A stretch of 42,161 nucleotides of DNA from Bacillota bacterium (GCA_023412275.1 JAEYNY010000103.1:1-42161); one strand, 5' to 3'. Shown: positions 15,601 through 24,204, counted from the first letter of the stretch. Made by a program: numbers and translations. The notes: generated by a model from the letters alone, not told the origin.

Positions 15601-17620
15601 AGATTCTTCAAAAGGAACAGCATCATGCACAATTAAGGACAACGATACGATACCTTCTTTAACATTTGTTAAAAGTAAGGTGGAAGTAGAAGAAGGAGAT
15701 TCCGGAGCCACACAGATGGTATTCAATGTAACGCTTTCTGCGAAGTGCGAAAAACCAGTTTCCGTTGATTATGCAACAGAAGACGATACTGCAACGATTG
15801 CTGATAACGATTACGCTCCGTTGTCCGATAAGTTGGAATTTGCTCCCGGTGAAACATCAAAGTCAATAACTGTAAATATCAACGGAGATAAAATAGGTGA
15901 GCCTGACGAAAACTTCTATGTCACTTTAAAACCTGAAACCGGAGATATTAAGGCGGAAGGAATTATTAAAGATGATGATAGAGCTTTTATCAAGATGCTT
16001 AAAAAGAAAGATGGTTCTGATATTTCGAACGGTAGCACTGTAACCTTCGAAAACACAAAGGAAAGCGAGCTGGAGTTCACTATATCAAATACCGGGAACA
16101 TCGATCTCAAATATGATGGAACAAATAAGTTTATATCAATAACAGGTTCTGATTTTACTATAGAAAGTGAGCCCGTAAGTCCCATTGCAGGAAAAACTTC
16201 AAGCACCTTCACCATAGTCTTCAAGCCGTCCTCTCCGGGAGCTAGAACGGGTGAAGTAACTATAACCGACAAGGATGCCGCTAATAGCCCGTTCAAGTTT
16301 AAGGTTTCAGGAACCGTACCAGACAGCCAGACAGGCGGCGATACAACTCCTCAAACCCCAAAAGAAACAATAGACATAAATGTAGGAGACCAATCCCTGA
16401 AAAAGGTAGCTGTGGATGTAAAAAATGAAAACAATATTAAAACCACCACAGTAAATCTGGATGAAACGGAAGTACAAAAAACCCTTAATGAAATGGAAAA
16501 GACGAATCCTGATAAGGAAAAGAAGGTAGTAATTCCTGTTACTAATAATTCAGATAAAGTTGTTGGGGAGTTAAAGGCCAGTACATTAAAGGCTATGGCA
16601 GATATGGACACCGTCCTTGAAATTAAAACGGAAAATGCATCGTATTCTCTACCTGCCAACGATATTAATATAGACGAAGTTGTTAAAAAACTGGGTGGCA
16701 ACCCTGAACTTAAAGATATTTCAGTTAAAGTTACAGTTTCTAAAGCTTCTGATGATACGTCAGAAAAAGTAAAAGAAGCAGCTGTAAACAAAGGATTTGA
16801 GGTAAAGGGCAAACCTGTTGAGTTTGAGATATCATTCACAAATGCAGGCAGGGAAGTTACAGTTTCTTCTTTTAACAATTACGTTGCAAGGACTGTAGCA
16901 ATACCGGAGGGAACCGACCATAATAAAATAACAACAGGTGTTGTGTATAATCCTGACGGTTCATTCACACATGTACCAACAGCGGTAAATGTTATCGACA
17001 ATATTTACTATGCACAGATAAACAGTCTTACAAACAGCACATATGCACTTATATACAATCCTCTGACATTCGAGGATGTAGAAAAACACTGGTCAAAGGA
17101 TTACGTAAATGATGCAGGTTCGAGGCTCATAGTCAGCGGAACCGGAAATGGAAACTTCACTCCTGACAGAGCTGTTACAAGGGCTGAATTTGCAGTAATG
17201 ATAGTAAAGGCTTTGGGATTGAAGGGTTCTGAGTTCGCTGATAATTTCTCGGATGTGGGCAAGGATAATCCATATTATTCATATATCTGTACTGCATACC
17301 AATATGGAATTATTACAGGCTATAATAACGGCAAATTCGGGCCAAATGATTTAATTACAAGGGAACAATCCATGACAATGATTTCAAAGGCCATGAAAAT
17401 TGCAGGAATGGACACAACACTAACAAATGCTGATAACCTGAACAAAAACTTCTCAGATTCCGCTGATATCTCAAAATGGGCGAAAGACGGAGCAGCTATC
17501 TGTGTTAACAGTGGATTGTTTGTGGGAAACAAAGGAATGCTTAATCCTAAGAAAAATGTTACGAGGGCTGAAAGTGCTACAGTAATTATAAAGCTTCTCA
17601 AAAATGCGCATTTAATTTAA
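12644..17620 (+). CDS. S-layer-anchored Calx-beta repeat surface protein
   Basis: A 1658-residue exported protein. A signal peptide (hydrophobic core about 8-28, likely cut after VYA-EA near 31) precedes a unique domain (about 32-212). Eight Calx-beta repeats of about 110 residues follow (about 216-1112); most end CTIKDNDxxP-like and carry acidic calcium-binding loops (DEDDEDF, EPDET, YEGTETF, YEENETF). Next are a choice-of-anchor/HYDIN-like domain (about 1113-1227, TISNTGNIDLKY...FTIVFKPSSPG), a mixed alpha/beta segment (about 1240-1470) and three SLH domains (about 1476-1658; FTPDRAVTRAEFAVM, GPNDLITREQSMTM, NPKKNVTRAESATV) that bind pyruvylated wall polymer. Calcium-stiffened adhesin or scaffold is the likely role. 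ATG with GGAGG upstream. Confidence 0.92.
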   Translation: MSKTVKRISVVICILLFNIMMVYNTGYVYAEAPQDQNFDSVAAGSSSGTYQVGDLNFTTDTGIINVRGWDALSYEFGYGRTINGFSGMAISNDPDLNTSPKFFAFESTIQRTFKLQSLYALITDMGSSTKVDIKGYNGSSERVHVDGIDFTKPGTTEYGDVTYTNNVCNSTDGEYGGFLSFGDSWYDINKVVITDTDTDQPLYISLDSLDFSNLTDLSIADAPETTEGQNATFRVNLTKAYTNDITVNYSIIPDTATADDLDTTVLDDTITILANTPYVDIKVPTKDDPDHEKAESFKVKILNTSVGGITDGEATCTIKDNDSPPKVSLSIDKSSISENGGTAKIIVDLSNKTYEDVKVNLDFTGATPGTDFIAPTSITIPANSLSASVYIIPTDNDIFSGDKSVTVGISTVEYGEKDTTTSDTLTITDDETEPKVNLIITPGSISENGIDTATVKATLTNKSSKDVTVKLSFGAGAVKDKDFTVSNDTITIHSTDTDGSVQIKGIPNNKFNNDKTLTVSTSDDDVTNATTGDDKSKDLTITNIDAKPTVNIAPVEFNENDITKKAAFKVSLSQVSDEDVTVQYETSDGSAKSTEDYTSASDTLKIEKGHTEGIIEVNVTNDSLDEDDEDFSITLTSADGADLGTSTATCTIKDDDVVPDLIVSNPQVEESDFGNTTKLIFDVKLSAESGKTVTVNYSTADGLDTQDKKGATQGIDYTAITGGILTIASGDTSTHQIEVIVIGDDTQEPDETVKLNLSADNANGCTATGTITDNDKSTISISDATITEGAAPKIEFKVSLSKPCSEGVSVNFRTKDGSAVKEQDYVQQEGPVTFGKGESGDKTITIDINDDELYEGTETFDVELFDLSDPAVEMGKATGKGTINDNESKPSISVENTNVDEGDSSKTTASFKVSLSTASASDIYVDYATSDGTAEAGKDYTSVTDKLKIPAGQKNGTINVDVAGDNVYEENETFKLSLSSAEGADIDSSKGTASCTIKDNDTIPSLTFVKSKVEVEEGDSGATQMVFNVTLSAKCEKPVSVDYATEDDTATIADNDYAPLSDKLEFAPGETSKSITVNINGDKIGEPDENFYVTLKPETGDIKAEGIIKDDDRAFIKMLKKKDGSDISNGSTVTFENTKESELEFTISNTGNIDLKYDGTNKFISITGSDFTIESEPVSPIAGKTSSTFTIVFKPSSPGARTGEVTITDKDAANSPFKFKVSGTVPDSQTGGDTTPQTPKETIDINVGDQSLKKVAVDVKNENNIKTTTVNLDETEVQKTLNEMEKTNPDKEKKVVIPVTNNSDKVVGELKASTLKAMADMDTVLEIKTENASYSLPANDINIDEVVKKLGGNPELKDISVKVTVSKASDDTSEKVKEAAVNKGFEVKGKPVEFEISFTNAGREVTVSSFNNYVARTVAIPEGTDHNKITTGVVYNPDGSFTHVPTAVNVIDNIYYAQINSLTNSTYALIYNPLTFEDVEKHWSKDYVNDAGSRLIVSGTGNGNFTPDRAVTRAEFAVMIVKALGLKGSEFADNFSDVGKDNPYYSYICTAYQYGIITGYNNGKFGPNDLITREQSMTMISKAMKIAGMDTTLTNADNLNKNFSDSADISKWAKDGAAICVNSGLFVGNKGMLNPKKNVTRAESATVIIKLLKNAHLI

Positions 17621-17631
17621 AGTATTAGCCA

Positions 17632-17676
17632 AAAGAGGCATATGCAAAACATTTATTTTGCATATGCCTCTTTAAT
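17632..17676. terminator. Strong bidirectional terminator
   Basis: An 18-bp perfect stem (17632-17649 with 17656-17673, core AGAGGCATATGC) around a 6-nt loop, flanked by A- and T-runs, between the convergent SLH-protein and protease genes. Confidence 0.95.
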
Positions 17677-17705
17677 TTAGATAATTTATTGATTTATTTT
17701 ACACT

Positions 17706-20129
17706 CTAAGATATTACAGTTATGGGTTGACTTAGAAAAGATATTCTGTTTCCTGCTTCATCTACCTGTGCAACATAAAAATCATAGCTTCCAATTAACG
17801 TCTCGACTGTTAAATTTGTATTTGTAGTGTCAAGACATTTTACAGGTAAGTCGGTTGATCCTGTTGCCACTTTATATATTGCATACCTTGCACCAGATGT
17901 ACCATCCCATGCGAAGTTTATCTGTAAGCCTGATCTGTTTGTAATATGGAAGTTTTGAGGAGCGTTATATAAAGTCTCAACCAGAACAGAATTGCTCAGG
18001 GAAGATATTATTTCTCCGTTATTGTCTATCTGAACTACATAATAATTATAGTCTCCATATAATGTATCAACTGCTGCTGTAGTGTTTGTGGTTTCCACAC
18101 ATTTTTGGGGTGCATCTGCTGAACCTTCGGCCTGTCTGTATATGGCATATCTTTTACCGATTGTGCCATCCCATCCGAAGCCTATGCTCAGACCGGATCT
18201 GTTTGTAATATGGAAGTTTTGCGGAGCGAGATGGGAGAAAAACCGAGTTATAGGGTTACCCAATTCCGAAATTCTGTTTCCATTTCCATCTACCTTTGCA
18301 ATATAGTAATAACTCCCCAATACTGCAGTAAAACTCAAGGTCGTGTTAGTGGTTGTTTGAATTAACTCAGGTTCGGCTGTGGAGCCGGTTTCTTTTCTAT
18401 ATAGTCCGTATTGCGAGCTTGCTTCTCCGAATGGGAGCCAGGTTATTATCAATGACGTACCTGATGACTGTAGAATTCTCAGATCAAGACCTACAGCACC
18501 CAAAGCTCTCCTTACAGTATTTGCTTCAGTGCTATTTTGTCCATATAATGTCTCTGCCGACTGGAGAAGTGCTGATGCAAATTGAATATATTTCATGTCA
18601 TAATTTATATATCCATCATTAATGGCATGATAGAATATATTTGCTATTTTGTCCATTCCTATTGCTTCAACAACAGTGTTGTTAAATGTTCCGCCCAGTG
18701 CCATAAGACTTGCGGCTTTCGTAATAACACCACCGCCTTCATGTGGCTTAGGATATTTTAGAGTTCTGTCTTCTTCACATGCTAAAATACGGCTTTGATA
18801 TTCGGCGTAATTATCAATTACAGGGTTGGCACAATCCCTGATAATTTCTCCAGTATCTTCACCTATTGTCCAATCAGGTGTGCCTTCACTTGGAAGAAAG
18901 TACTCGCATATTGTTCCAAATACGTCAGATATACCCTCGTGTAATGATAAACGATCTGTTAAAGGTGGGTTAAATTCGAAGTGACCATCACTGGAATCTC
19001 CTAAGCCTTCCGATGAAAGTATTCCATGAGTAAATTCATGTGCCATAGCATCTACGGCAGCAGCAACAGATTTACCTGCTGGACCTTTTCCCACACCAAT
19101 TCTTACATTATTTATATTTGCAAAGGCATTAAAGACGTTACTGCTGTCTTTTATAATATCAATAGTATACTCAGATCCGTTATCATCGTTTCCATTACGG
19201 TAAAAAGGTGCACCTTTAAAGAAATTTATAACATTTGTCATATTATAATGGGCATCTACGGCATCTTTCTGATAATTGGTTCCCGTATCTGTGTTAAAGT
19301 AATTATCATTTTCGCTATATGTTCCATCCAATTCATGGATAGTCTTTAGATTTTCAACGGTGTTTTTCAGATAGTATACGTTATTATCTTTTACCATTTT
19401 TAACGGTTGTTTTACTCCGGATTGTCCCATACCTGATCCTACAACGGGCTCCTCAAGACTTAATTCCTGATTGTTTTTCCCTAATATGGACAGATTACTT
19501 GCATAAATATAATATACATAGCTCTTAAATGTGGGATTATTGAATTTGATATTTACTTTATATATGTAGTCGTATTTTCCATCTACGGGATATAGAAGCA
19601 ACTGGCTTTTAGGTGCTTCGGTATACACCGGCTTAAATCCCAAATCCTCCTCGATTACAGACAGGATTGTTTCTGGGGTCACATCGGCGGGTTTAACGGA
19701 CAAGGACACTCTATCAGCTATATCATACACATAGTTTCCAACGATATACACAATAACACCGTCAGTATTGATAAAATAGTTTCTGTCGCTATTTTGAACA
19801 GGTACACCGTTATAAGTTTGTATGGTTTTTACTACCGTTCTGTTCAATGAATTTACAAATTGCTCAGTAACTTTAAACTGTATTTGCGGCAGATTGTTTT
19901 TTTGGGCCTCTTGAGCAACATATTGCTCAACTATTTGTTGTGGAGTTTTTTCAGACTCTGCTGTTAAATCTCCTGCTAAAAATGAAGGAATAACTTCTTT
20001 TGATTGAATTGCTCCCATTTTAGCATTATTGTCAGCGCTTTCAGTATTAGCGTAAACTGATGGAAAACTACTTGCAATAAGTGAAACAGATAGCAAAACA
20101 GCACTTAAAATTCTCTTTGCTGATTTCAT
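17706..20129 (-). CDS. Secreted M4 (thermolysin-family) metalloprotease with C-terminal FN3-like repeats
   Basis: An 807-residue precursor: signal peptide (about 1-28), FTP/PepSY-type propeptide (about 35-235) and an M4 catalytic domain. Zinc ligands are H364 and H368 (HEFTH, with catalytic E365) and E398 (HEGISD). The transition-state histidine is H463, in PHEGGGVITKAA: the canonical HxNSGI is changed to HEGGGV. Three FN3-like repeats of about 88 residues (about 550-807) follow, the last two sharing APQNFHITNRSGL. There is no dockerin, sortase signal or SLH domain, so it is probably released or held by the repeats. ATG at 20129 with AAAGGAG upstream. The family degrades extracellular protein; substrate adhesion is suggested by the repeats. 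Confidence 0.92.
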   Translation of the reverse strand: MKSAKRILSAVLLSVSLIASSFPSVYANTESADNNAKMGAIQSKEVIPSFLAGDLTAESEKTPQQIVEQYVAQEAQKNNLPQIQFKVTEQFVNSLNRTVVKTIQTYNGVPVQNSDRNYFINTDGVIVYIVGNYVYDIADRVSLSVKPADVTPETILSVIEEDLGFKPVYTEAPKSQLLLYPVDGKYDYIYKVNIKFNNPTFKSYVYYIYASNLSILGKNNQELSLEEPVVGSGMGQSGVKQPLKMVKDNNVYYLKNTVENLKTIHELDGTYSENDNYFNTDTGTNYQKDAVDAHYNMTNVINFFKGAPFYRNGNDDNGSEYTIDIIKDSSNVFNAFANINNVRIGVGKGPAGKSVAAAVDAMAHEFTHGILSSEGLGDSSDGHFEFNPPLTDRLSLHEGISDVFGTICEYFLPSEGTPDWTIGEDTGEIIRDCANPVIDNYAEYQSRILACEEDRTLKYPKPHEGGGVITKAASLMALGGTFNNTVVEAIGMDKIANIFYHAINDGYINYDMKYIQFASALLQSAETLYGQNSTEANTVRRALGAVGLDLRILQSSGTSLIITWLPFGEASSQYGLYRKETGSTAEPELIQTTTNTTLSFTAVLGSYYYIAKVDGNGNRISELGNPITRFFSHLAPQNFHITNRSGLSIGFGWDGTIGKRYAIYRQAEGSADAPQKCVETTNTTAAVDTLYGDYNYYVVQIDNNGEIISSLSNSVLVETLYNAPQNFHITNRSGLQINFAWDGTSGARYAIYKVATGSTDLPVKCLDTTNTNLTVETLIGSYDFYVAQVDEAGNRISFLSQPITVIS
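17932..18228 (-). repeat. Near-identical 33-bp direct repeat within the protease FN3 region
   Basis: Bases 17932-17964 and 18196-18228 differ at one position and lie 264 bp (88 codons) apart. They encode the shared QNFHITNRSGL linker region. Conservation at DNA level indicates recent duplication or gene conversion of an FN3-like module. Confidence 0.8.
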
Positions 20130-20215
20130 TTAATACTCCTTTTGAAAGTTTATAAATTTTTTATCTGCCTGTCGTCACAGACAAATAGCATTTTTATCTT
20201 GCAAGATTGAAAACA

Positions 20216-20244
20216 ATAATACCATCATTTACTGTTTATGTCAA
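20216..20244 (-). promoter_or_regulatory. Sigma-A promoter of the M4 protease
   Basis: Minus strand TTGACA (complement of 20239-20244), 17 bp, TATTAT (complement of 20216-20221), about 85 bp above the start codon. Confidence 0.75.
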
Positions 20245-20335
20245 AACAACAACTTTTTACCATACAACAAATTCCATTTGCTATTTGAACAGATTGGGTA
20301 TATACTTACAGTGTAGTTGAAAGAAGGTGGTAAAA

Positions 20336-20455
20336 TTGAATAAGGGAACATTTTTGATAACACCTAGTGTTATCGAGGAATGCTTGGGTGAATCCTTTGA
20401 TGCTTCTGAAAAGAAACATCCTGAGCATGACAAAACCCAAAAAATATTGAAATAG
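20336..20455 (+). CDS. Small 39-residue peptide, unknown
   Basis: An ORF with a TTG start preceded by AAGAAGGTGG, encoding 39 residues beginning MNKGTFLITPSVIEECLGE, with a charged lysine-rich C-terminal half and a single Cys. It is a complete transcription unit: a weak promoter (TTGAAC 20285, TACAGT 20307) upstream and a hairpin with T-run overlapping the stop. I do not recognise it. It could be a small regulator, a peptide signal, or the coding part of a small RNA. Confidence 0.45.
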   Translation: MNKGTFLITPSVIEECLGESFDASEKKHPEHDKTQKILK

Positions 20456-20477
20456 CCTATAGCAAGAGGCTTTTTTT
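20454..20477 (+). terminator. Terminator of the 39-residue peptide gene
   Basis: AGCCT (20454-20458) pairs with AGGCT (20467-20471), followed by seven T. It begins inside the stop codon. Confidence 0.7.
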
Positions 20478-20481
20478 ATTG

Positions 20482-20535
20482 CAAAAAAATAAAATGAGCT
20501 GTGCACTAGTGAATAATTCTAACTAATGCAACAGC
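20482..20535 (-). terminator. Probable terminator of the DEAD-box helicase
   Basis: On the minus strand an imperfect long stem, GCTGTTGCATTAGT against ACTAGTGCACAGC with one bulge, is followed by TCATTTTATTTTTTT. It lies about 20 bp past the helicase stop. Confidence 0.55.
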
Positions 20536-20553
20536 CCGGTTTGTTTTTATTAT

Positions 20554-22248
20554 TTATTTAGATTTTTTAGGACTACGTCTGTTAGGCGGTGTCGAACGAT
20601 TGAATGACGAACTTCGTCCGCTTTTCTTTCTTGCATTTGATTTTTCTATATTAATGCGTTTTCCTTTTATAGTATAGTTCTTCATTGATTTCAGAACTTC
20701 TGGAGCAAAATCCTTTGGAACCTCTACAAATGAATATCTGTCAAATATGTCTATTGCACCTACCAACTTACCAGGAAGTCCGGTTGACGCCACAAGACTT
20801 TCAATGATATGCTTGGGCTGTATTTTGCTCTCGCTGCCTATATTTATAAATAATCTTACCATATCTTTGTTGCTGCCCGGTTCTACCGCATTGTCAATTT
20901 CATTAACCTCACTTGGGAGATTCCCGCTTTGTTCACCATACATTTTCAATAATGCTGCTGCAATATCAAGAGATGTTACAAAGTTTTCCCCTTGTTCTTC
21001 CGTTTCATTATTGATTGTGTCAATGAAACGTTCAATATGGCTGGTAAATTTGGAAATGCTTTCATTATTCAGGTTTTCTTTTAAGTTATTTAGAATGTTT
21101 AACATTTTCTTTTCTTCAACTTCATTGAGACTTGGAGGCTTCATAGGAAGAATAGAGGATTTTGTATACCTCTGTATATCCCTGAGTTTGTACATTTCTC
21201 TTCCTGAAATAAATGTAAATGCTTTTCCTGTTCTTCCGGCTCTTCCAGTTCGTCCAATTCTGTGTACATAGTATTCTTCGTCATTCGGAAGGTCATAGTT
21301 AAATACTGCTTCTACGTCGTCAACATCTATACCCCTTGCAGCCACATCCGTTGCAATGAGTATATCAAAGTTACCTTTTCTGAAAAGAGACATAACCTTG
21401 TCACGGTGTTCCTGACGCATGTCACCATGGAGGGCTGCAGCAGAAAAACCTCTGGACTGAAGGCTGGCTGTAAGTTCGTCAACCCTCTTTTTAGTATTAC
21501 AGAATACAAGAGACAGTTTTATATCGTTGGTATCTATCAATCTTGACAAAACCTCAAGCTTTGCAGATTCCTTTACTTCGAGGTAATACTGCTCAATACT
21601 TGGAACGGTGAGTTCCTTGTGGGCTATCTTTATATGAACGGGATCTTTCTGATATTTTTTTGTAAGTTCAAGAATCTCTTTTGGCATTGTAGCAGAGAAC
21701 AATATAGTTTGTCTGTCCTCTGGAACTTTCTCCAATATTGTGTCAATATCTTCTCTGAAACCCATGTTCAGCATTTCATCGGCTTCATCAAGAACAATCA
21801 TTTTAAGGGCTTCCAGTTTAAGAGTTCTACGTCGCATATGGTCCATAACACGACCTGGAGTTCCGATAATTATCTGTGGACGTTTCTTTAATGCCATAAT
21901 CTGTCTGTCAATTGGCTGTCCGCCATACACAGGGAGAATCCTTATCCCATCCTTATATTTCAAAACATTCCTCAATTCTTCGCAGGACTGTATAGCAAGC
22001 TCTCTTGTTGGACAAAGGACTAAAACCTGAATTGAATCATTCTGTGGTTCTATTTTTTCCACTGCCGGAATTCCGAATGCACAGGTTTTTCCTGTTCCGG
22101 TCTGAGCCTGACCAATCAAATCATTGCCTTCCAAAATATATGGGATTGACTGTGACTGAATAGGGGTCGCCTCTTCAAAGCGCATATCAGCAATTGCATG
22201 TTGTACTTCATCCGAGAGAGTTAAATCTTTAAAACTTAAATTTTCCAT
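20554..22248 (-). CDS. DEAD-box ATP-dependent RNA helicase with DbpA-type RNA-binding domain
   Basis: A 564-residue helicase of the DeaD/CsdA/DbpA group. Q motif (TPIQSQSIP, 28-36), Walker A AQTGTGKT (48-55), PTRELA (80-85), TPGR (130-133), DEAD (154-157), SAT (185-187), then ARGIDV and HRIGRTGR. A C-terminal DbpA-like RRM (about 455-535) ends in a basic Ser/Arg/Lys-rich tail (SGRSSSFNRSTPPNRRSPKK). Members act in ribosome assembly, mRNA turnover and cold adaptation. ATG with AAAGGA upstream; monocistronic and divergent from the HAD phosphatase gene. Confidence 0.93.
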   Translation of the reverse strand: MENLSFKDLTLSDEVQHAIADMRFEEATPIQSQSIPYILEGNDLIGQAQTGTGKTCAFGIPAVEKIEPQNDSIQVLVLCPTRELAIQSCEELRNVLKYKDGIRILPVYGGQPIDRQIMALKKRPQIIIGTPGRVMDHMRRRTLKLEALKMIVLDEADEMLNMGFREDIDTILEKVPEDRQTILFSATMPKEILELTKKYQKDPVHIKIAHKELTVPSIEQYYLEVKESAKLEVLSRLIDTNDIKLSLVFCNTKKRVDELTASLQSRGFSAAALHGDMRQEHRDKVMSLFRKGNFDILIATDVAARGIDVDDVEAVFNYDLPNDEEYYVHRIGRTGRAGRTGKAFTFISGREMYKLRDIQRYTKSSILPMKPPSLNEVEEKKMLNILNNLKENLNNESISKFTSHIERFIDTINNETEEQGENFVTSLDIAAALLKMYGEQSGNLPSEVNEIDNAVEPGSNKDMVRLFINIGSESKIQPKHIIESLVASTGLPGKLVGAIDIFDRYSFVEVPKDFAPEVLKSMKNYTIKGKRINIEKSNARKKSGRSSSFNRSTPPNRRSPKKSK

Positions 22249-22437
22249 TTTTATTCCTTTACCTTAATAAATTTATATACTATTCAATAATAATTACTAT
22301 TGCCAAGTTTTGCAATGATTATTTATCAATAAAAAGTAAAACTAAAATTATATTATAATAATGTTATAGGGAATTATGGTATTATATGAAAGAAAATACT
22401 AATGGCATGTATGATGTATGCCGGAACGGAGCAATGT

Positions 22438-23103
22438 ATGATGAAAAAATTTGCATTTGTATCTGATTTTGATGGAACACTCACTGACAGGGATTTTTAT
22501 CACATAGTGATGGATAAATACTTAAAGGATTGGGCATGGAATTATTATGACGAATGGAAGAAAACCAAAAAGATAAATGTGGATTTTCTGAATAAAATGT
22601 TCGGAGCAATGGACAGAAGCGAAGAGGAAATATTGCAGGATATACTGGAGTTACCTCTTGACCCGTATGCTGTTAAATTTATTCAGATGGTGGAAAACAA
22701 CGGAGGAGATTTCTTTATATTAAGTGCTGGAACATCATATTATATCAATAAACTTCTGGAGTATTTTAATATAAAAAATGTTACTGTTATTTCAATGGAA
22801 GGAAGATATCATAACAGGGGAATTGAGATAATGCCTGATCCCAAAAGCGAATTCTATTCGGAAATGTGGGGTATAGACAAGCAAAAGGTTATCCGTTCAT
22901 TGAAAGAAAAATATGAAAAGGTCTATTTTGCAGGTGATAGCGAGCCGGATATTGGTGCTGCAAAGACAGCAGATTGTGCATTTGCAAGAAGTTCTCTAAA
23001 AGATTGGCTTACAAAAGAAAAAGTTCCATATATAGGTTTTGAGCATTTTGATGAAATTGCAAAATATTTGGTTAGAGAAAAAATAATTACCGATTTTGAG
23101 TAA
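22438..23103 (+). CDS. HAD-superfamily IB phosphatase, MtnX-like
   Basis: About 221 residues with HAD motif I DFDGTLTD (Asp nucleophile and acid two apart), motif II LSAGTSYYI, and motif III/IV GDSEPDIGAAKTAD. Overall it resembles the MtnX / phosphoserine-phosphatase-like class IB. The start is placed at the tandem ATG-ATG (22438/22441) because GGAG lies 6-9 bases upstream; earlier in-frame ATGs (22402, 22411, 22414) lack a ribosome site. The methionine-salvage function of MtnX is not supported, as no mtn gene is nearby. It is 27 bp from a glycerol-1-phosphate dehydrogenase gene, so a phosphatase role in that lipid pathway is inferred. Confidence 0.8.
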   Translation: MMKKFAFVSDFDGTLTDRDFYHIVMDKYLKDWAWNYYDEWKKTKKINVDFLNKMFGAMDRSEEEILQDILELPLDPYAVKFIQMVENNGGDFFILSAGTSYYINKLLEYFNIKNVTVISMEGRYHNRGIEIMPDPKSEFYSEMWGIDKQKVIRSLKEKYEKVYFAGDSEPDIGAAKTADCAFARSSLKDWLTKEKVPYIGFEHFDEIAKYLVREKIITDFE

Positions 23104-23130
23104 AGATTATTTCTGGATGGAGGTACTTAA

Positions 23131-24195
23131 ATGATGAATGCTGTACACAGAATTGAAATTCCTTCAATACTTGAAGTTAACAATAACATTCTTGGAAGCG
23201 TTGGGGCATATATTGAAAGGGCTGAAATAAATAATGTTGTAATACTGTTTGGAGAAGGAATCCGTGACTTATTTGGTGAAAAGATTCTTGCTTCCATAAA
23301 GTCCTGTAAGTCTCTTACGGTTCTTGATACTTATGACTATGATGATATAAAGCTTGAAAATCTCATGCCCAAGGCGTTTTCCATACCTTCCAAAACTGAT
23401 GCGGTTGTCGGTGTAGGTGGAGGAAAGGTACTTGATGCGGCCAAATATATAGCTTTTTTAAATAAGCTCCCATTTATAAGTATACCTACATCAACTTCAA
23501 ACGATGGCTTTTCCAGTTCCGGCTGTTCTCTGATAATAAACGGCAGACGTACATCAGTGCATGCTTCGATGCCCTTTGGAATAATTGTTGATTTAGATGT
23601 ATTAAAAAATGCACCTATGAAATTTATATATTCCGGCCTAGGAGATATTATTTCTAAAATAACTGCCGTTTACGACTGGTATTTTGAAGAAAGGAACAAT
23701 GCTGCAAAAGTTGATGATTTTGCTGCAATGATGGCAAAAAAGTCTGTAAACAGTATTGTTAGAATGCCATATACTAAGGTAACAGAGAACTTCTTTTTAA
23801 AGGAAATGGTGGACTCGCTGACAATGAGCGGAATTGCAATGCAGATAGCAGACAGTAGCGCACCTGCCAGTGGCAGTGAACATCTTATATCTCATGCATT
23901 GGATAAGCTCCTGGAAAATCCCCAACTACATGGAATACAGGTGGGGATTGCAACCTATCTTATGAGCAGAGTTCAGGAACACAGATATCAGCGGGTAGAA
24001 AAATTCTTGACAGATACCGGGTTCTTTGATTTTGTTGAAACCTTAAAAATGAGAGCTGAAGATTTCGAAAAGGCAATTGACCTTGCACCTTCCATTAAGC
24101 CAAGCAGATACACTTATCTGCATGTAGCTGACAACAGAGAAAAAGCAAAACAGCTGATTAAAAGTGATGACATACTTAAAAGGATACTTGTATAA
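23131..24195 (+). CDS. sn-glycerol-1-phosphate dehydrogenase (EgsA/AraM family)
   Basis: A 354-residue member of the glycerol-1-phosphate dehydrogenase branch of the iron-containing alcohol/glycerol dehydrogenases. It would reduce dihydroxyacetone phosphate with NAD(P)H to sn-glycerol-1-phosphate, the enantiomer used for archaeal lipids and, in Bacillus (AraM), for heptaprenylglycerol lipids. Motifs are VGVGGGKVLDAAKYIA (NAD binding), PTSTSNDGFSSSGCS, and metal ligands in DIISKITAVYDW and SGSEHLISHALD/LHGIQVG. ATG at 23131 with GGAGG seven bases upstream. Operon with the HAD phosphatase. No prenyltransferase (PcrB) gene lies in the window. Confidence 0.88.
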   Translation: MMNAVHRIEIPSILEVNNNILGSVGAYIERAEINNVVILFGEGIRDLFGEKILASIKSCKSLTVLDTYDYDDIKLENLMPKAFSIPSKTDAVVGVGGGKVLDAAKYIAFLNKLPFISIPTSTSNDGFSSSGCSLIINGRRTSVHASMPFGIIVDLDVLKNAPMKFIYSGLGDIISKITAVYDWYFEERNNAAKVDDFAAMMAKKSVNSIVRMPYTKVTENFFLKEMVDSLTMSGIAMQIADSSAPASGSEHLISHALDKLLENPQLHGIQVGIATYLMSRVQEHRYQRVEKFLTDTGFFDFVETLKMRAEDFEKAIDLAPSIKPSRYTYLHVADNREKAKQLIKSDDILKRILV

Positions 24196-24204
24196 ATAAA
24201 CTTT

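Noticed and set aside
22402..22437. Upstream ATGs (22402, 22411, 22414) as start of the HAD phosphatase
   Set aside because: No Shine-Dalgarno precedes them, while GGAG lies correctly before 22438/22441, where the conserved protein begins.
22438..23103. Naming the HAD phosphatase mtnX
   Set aside because: Only class-level similarity is visible and no methionine-salvage gene is nearby; its partner is a glycerol-1-phosphate dehydrogenase.
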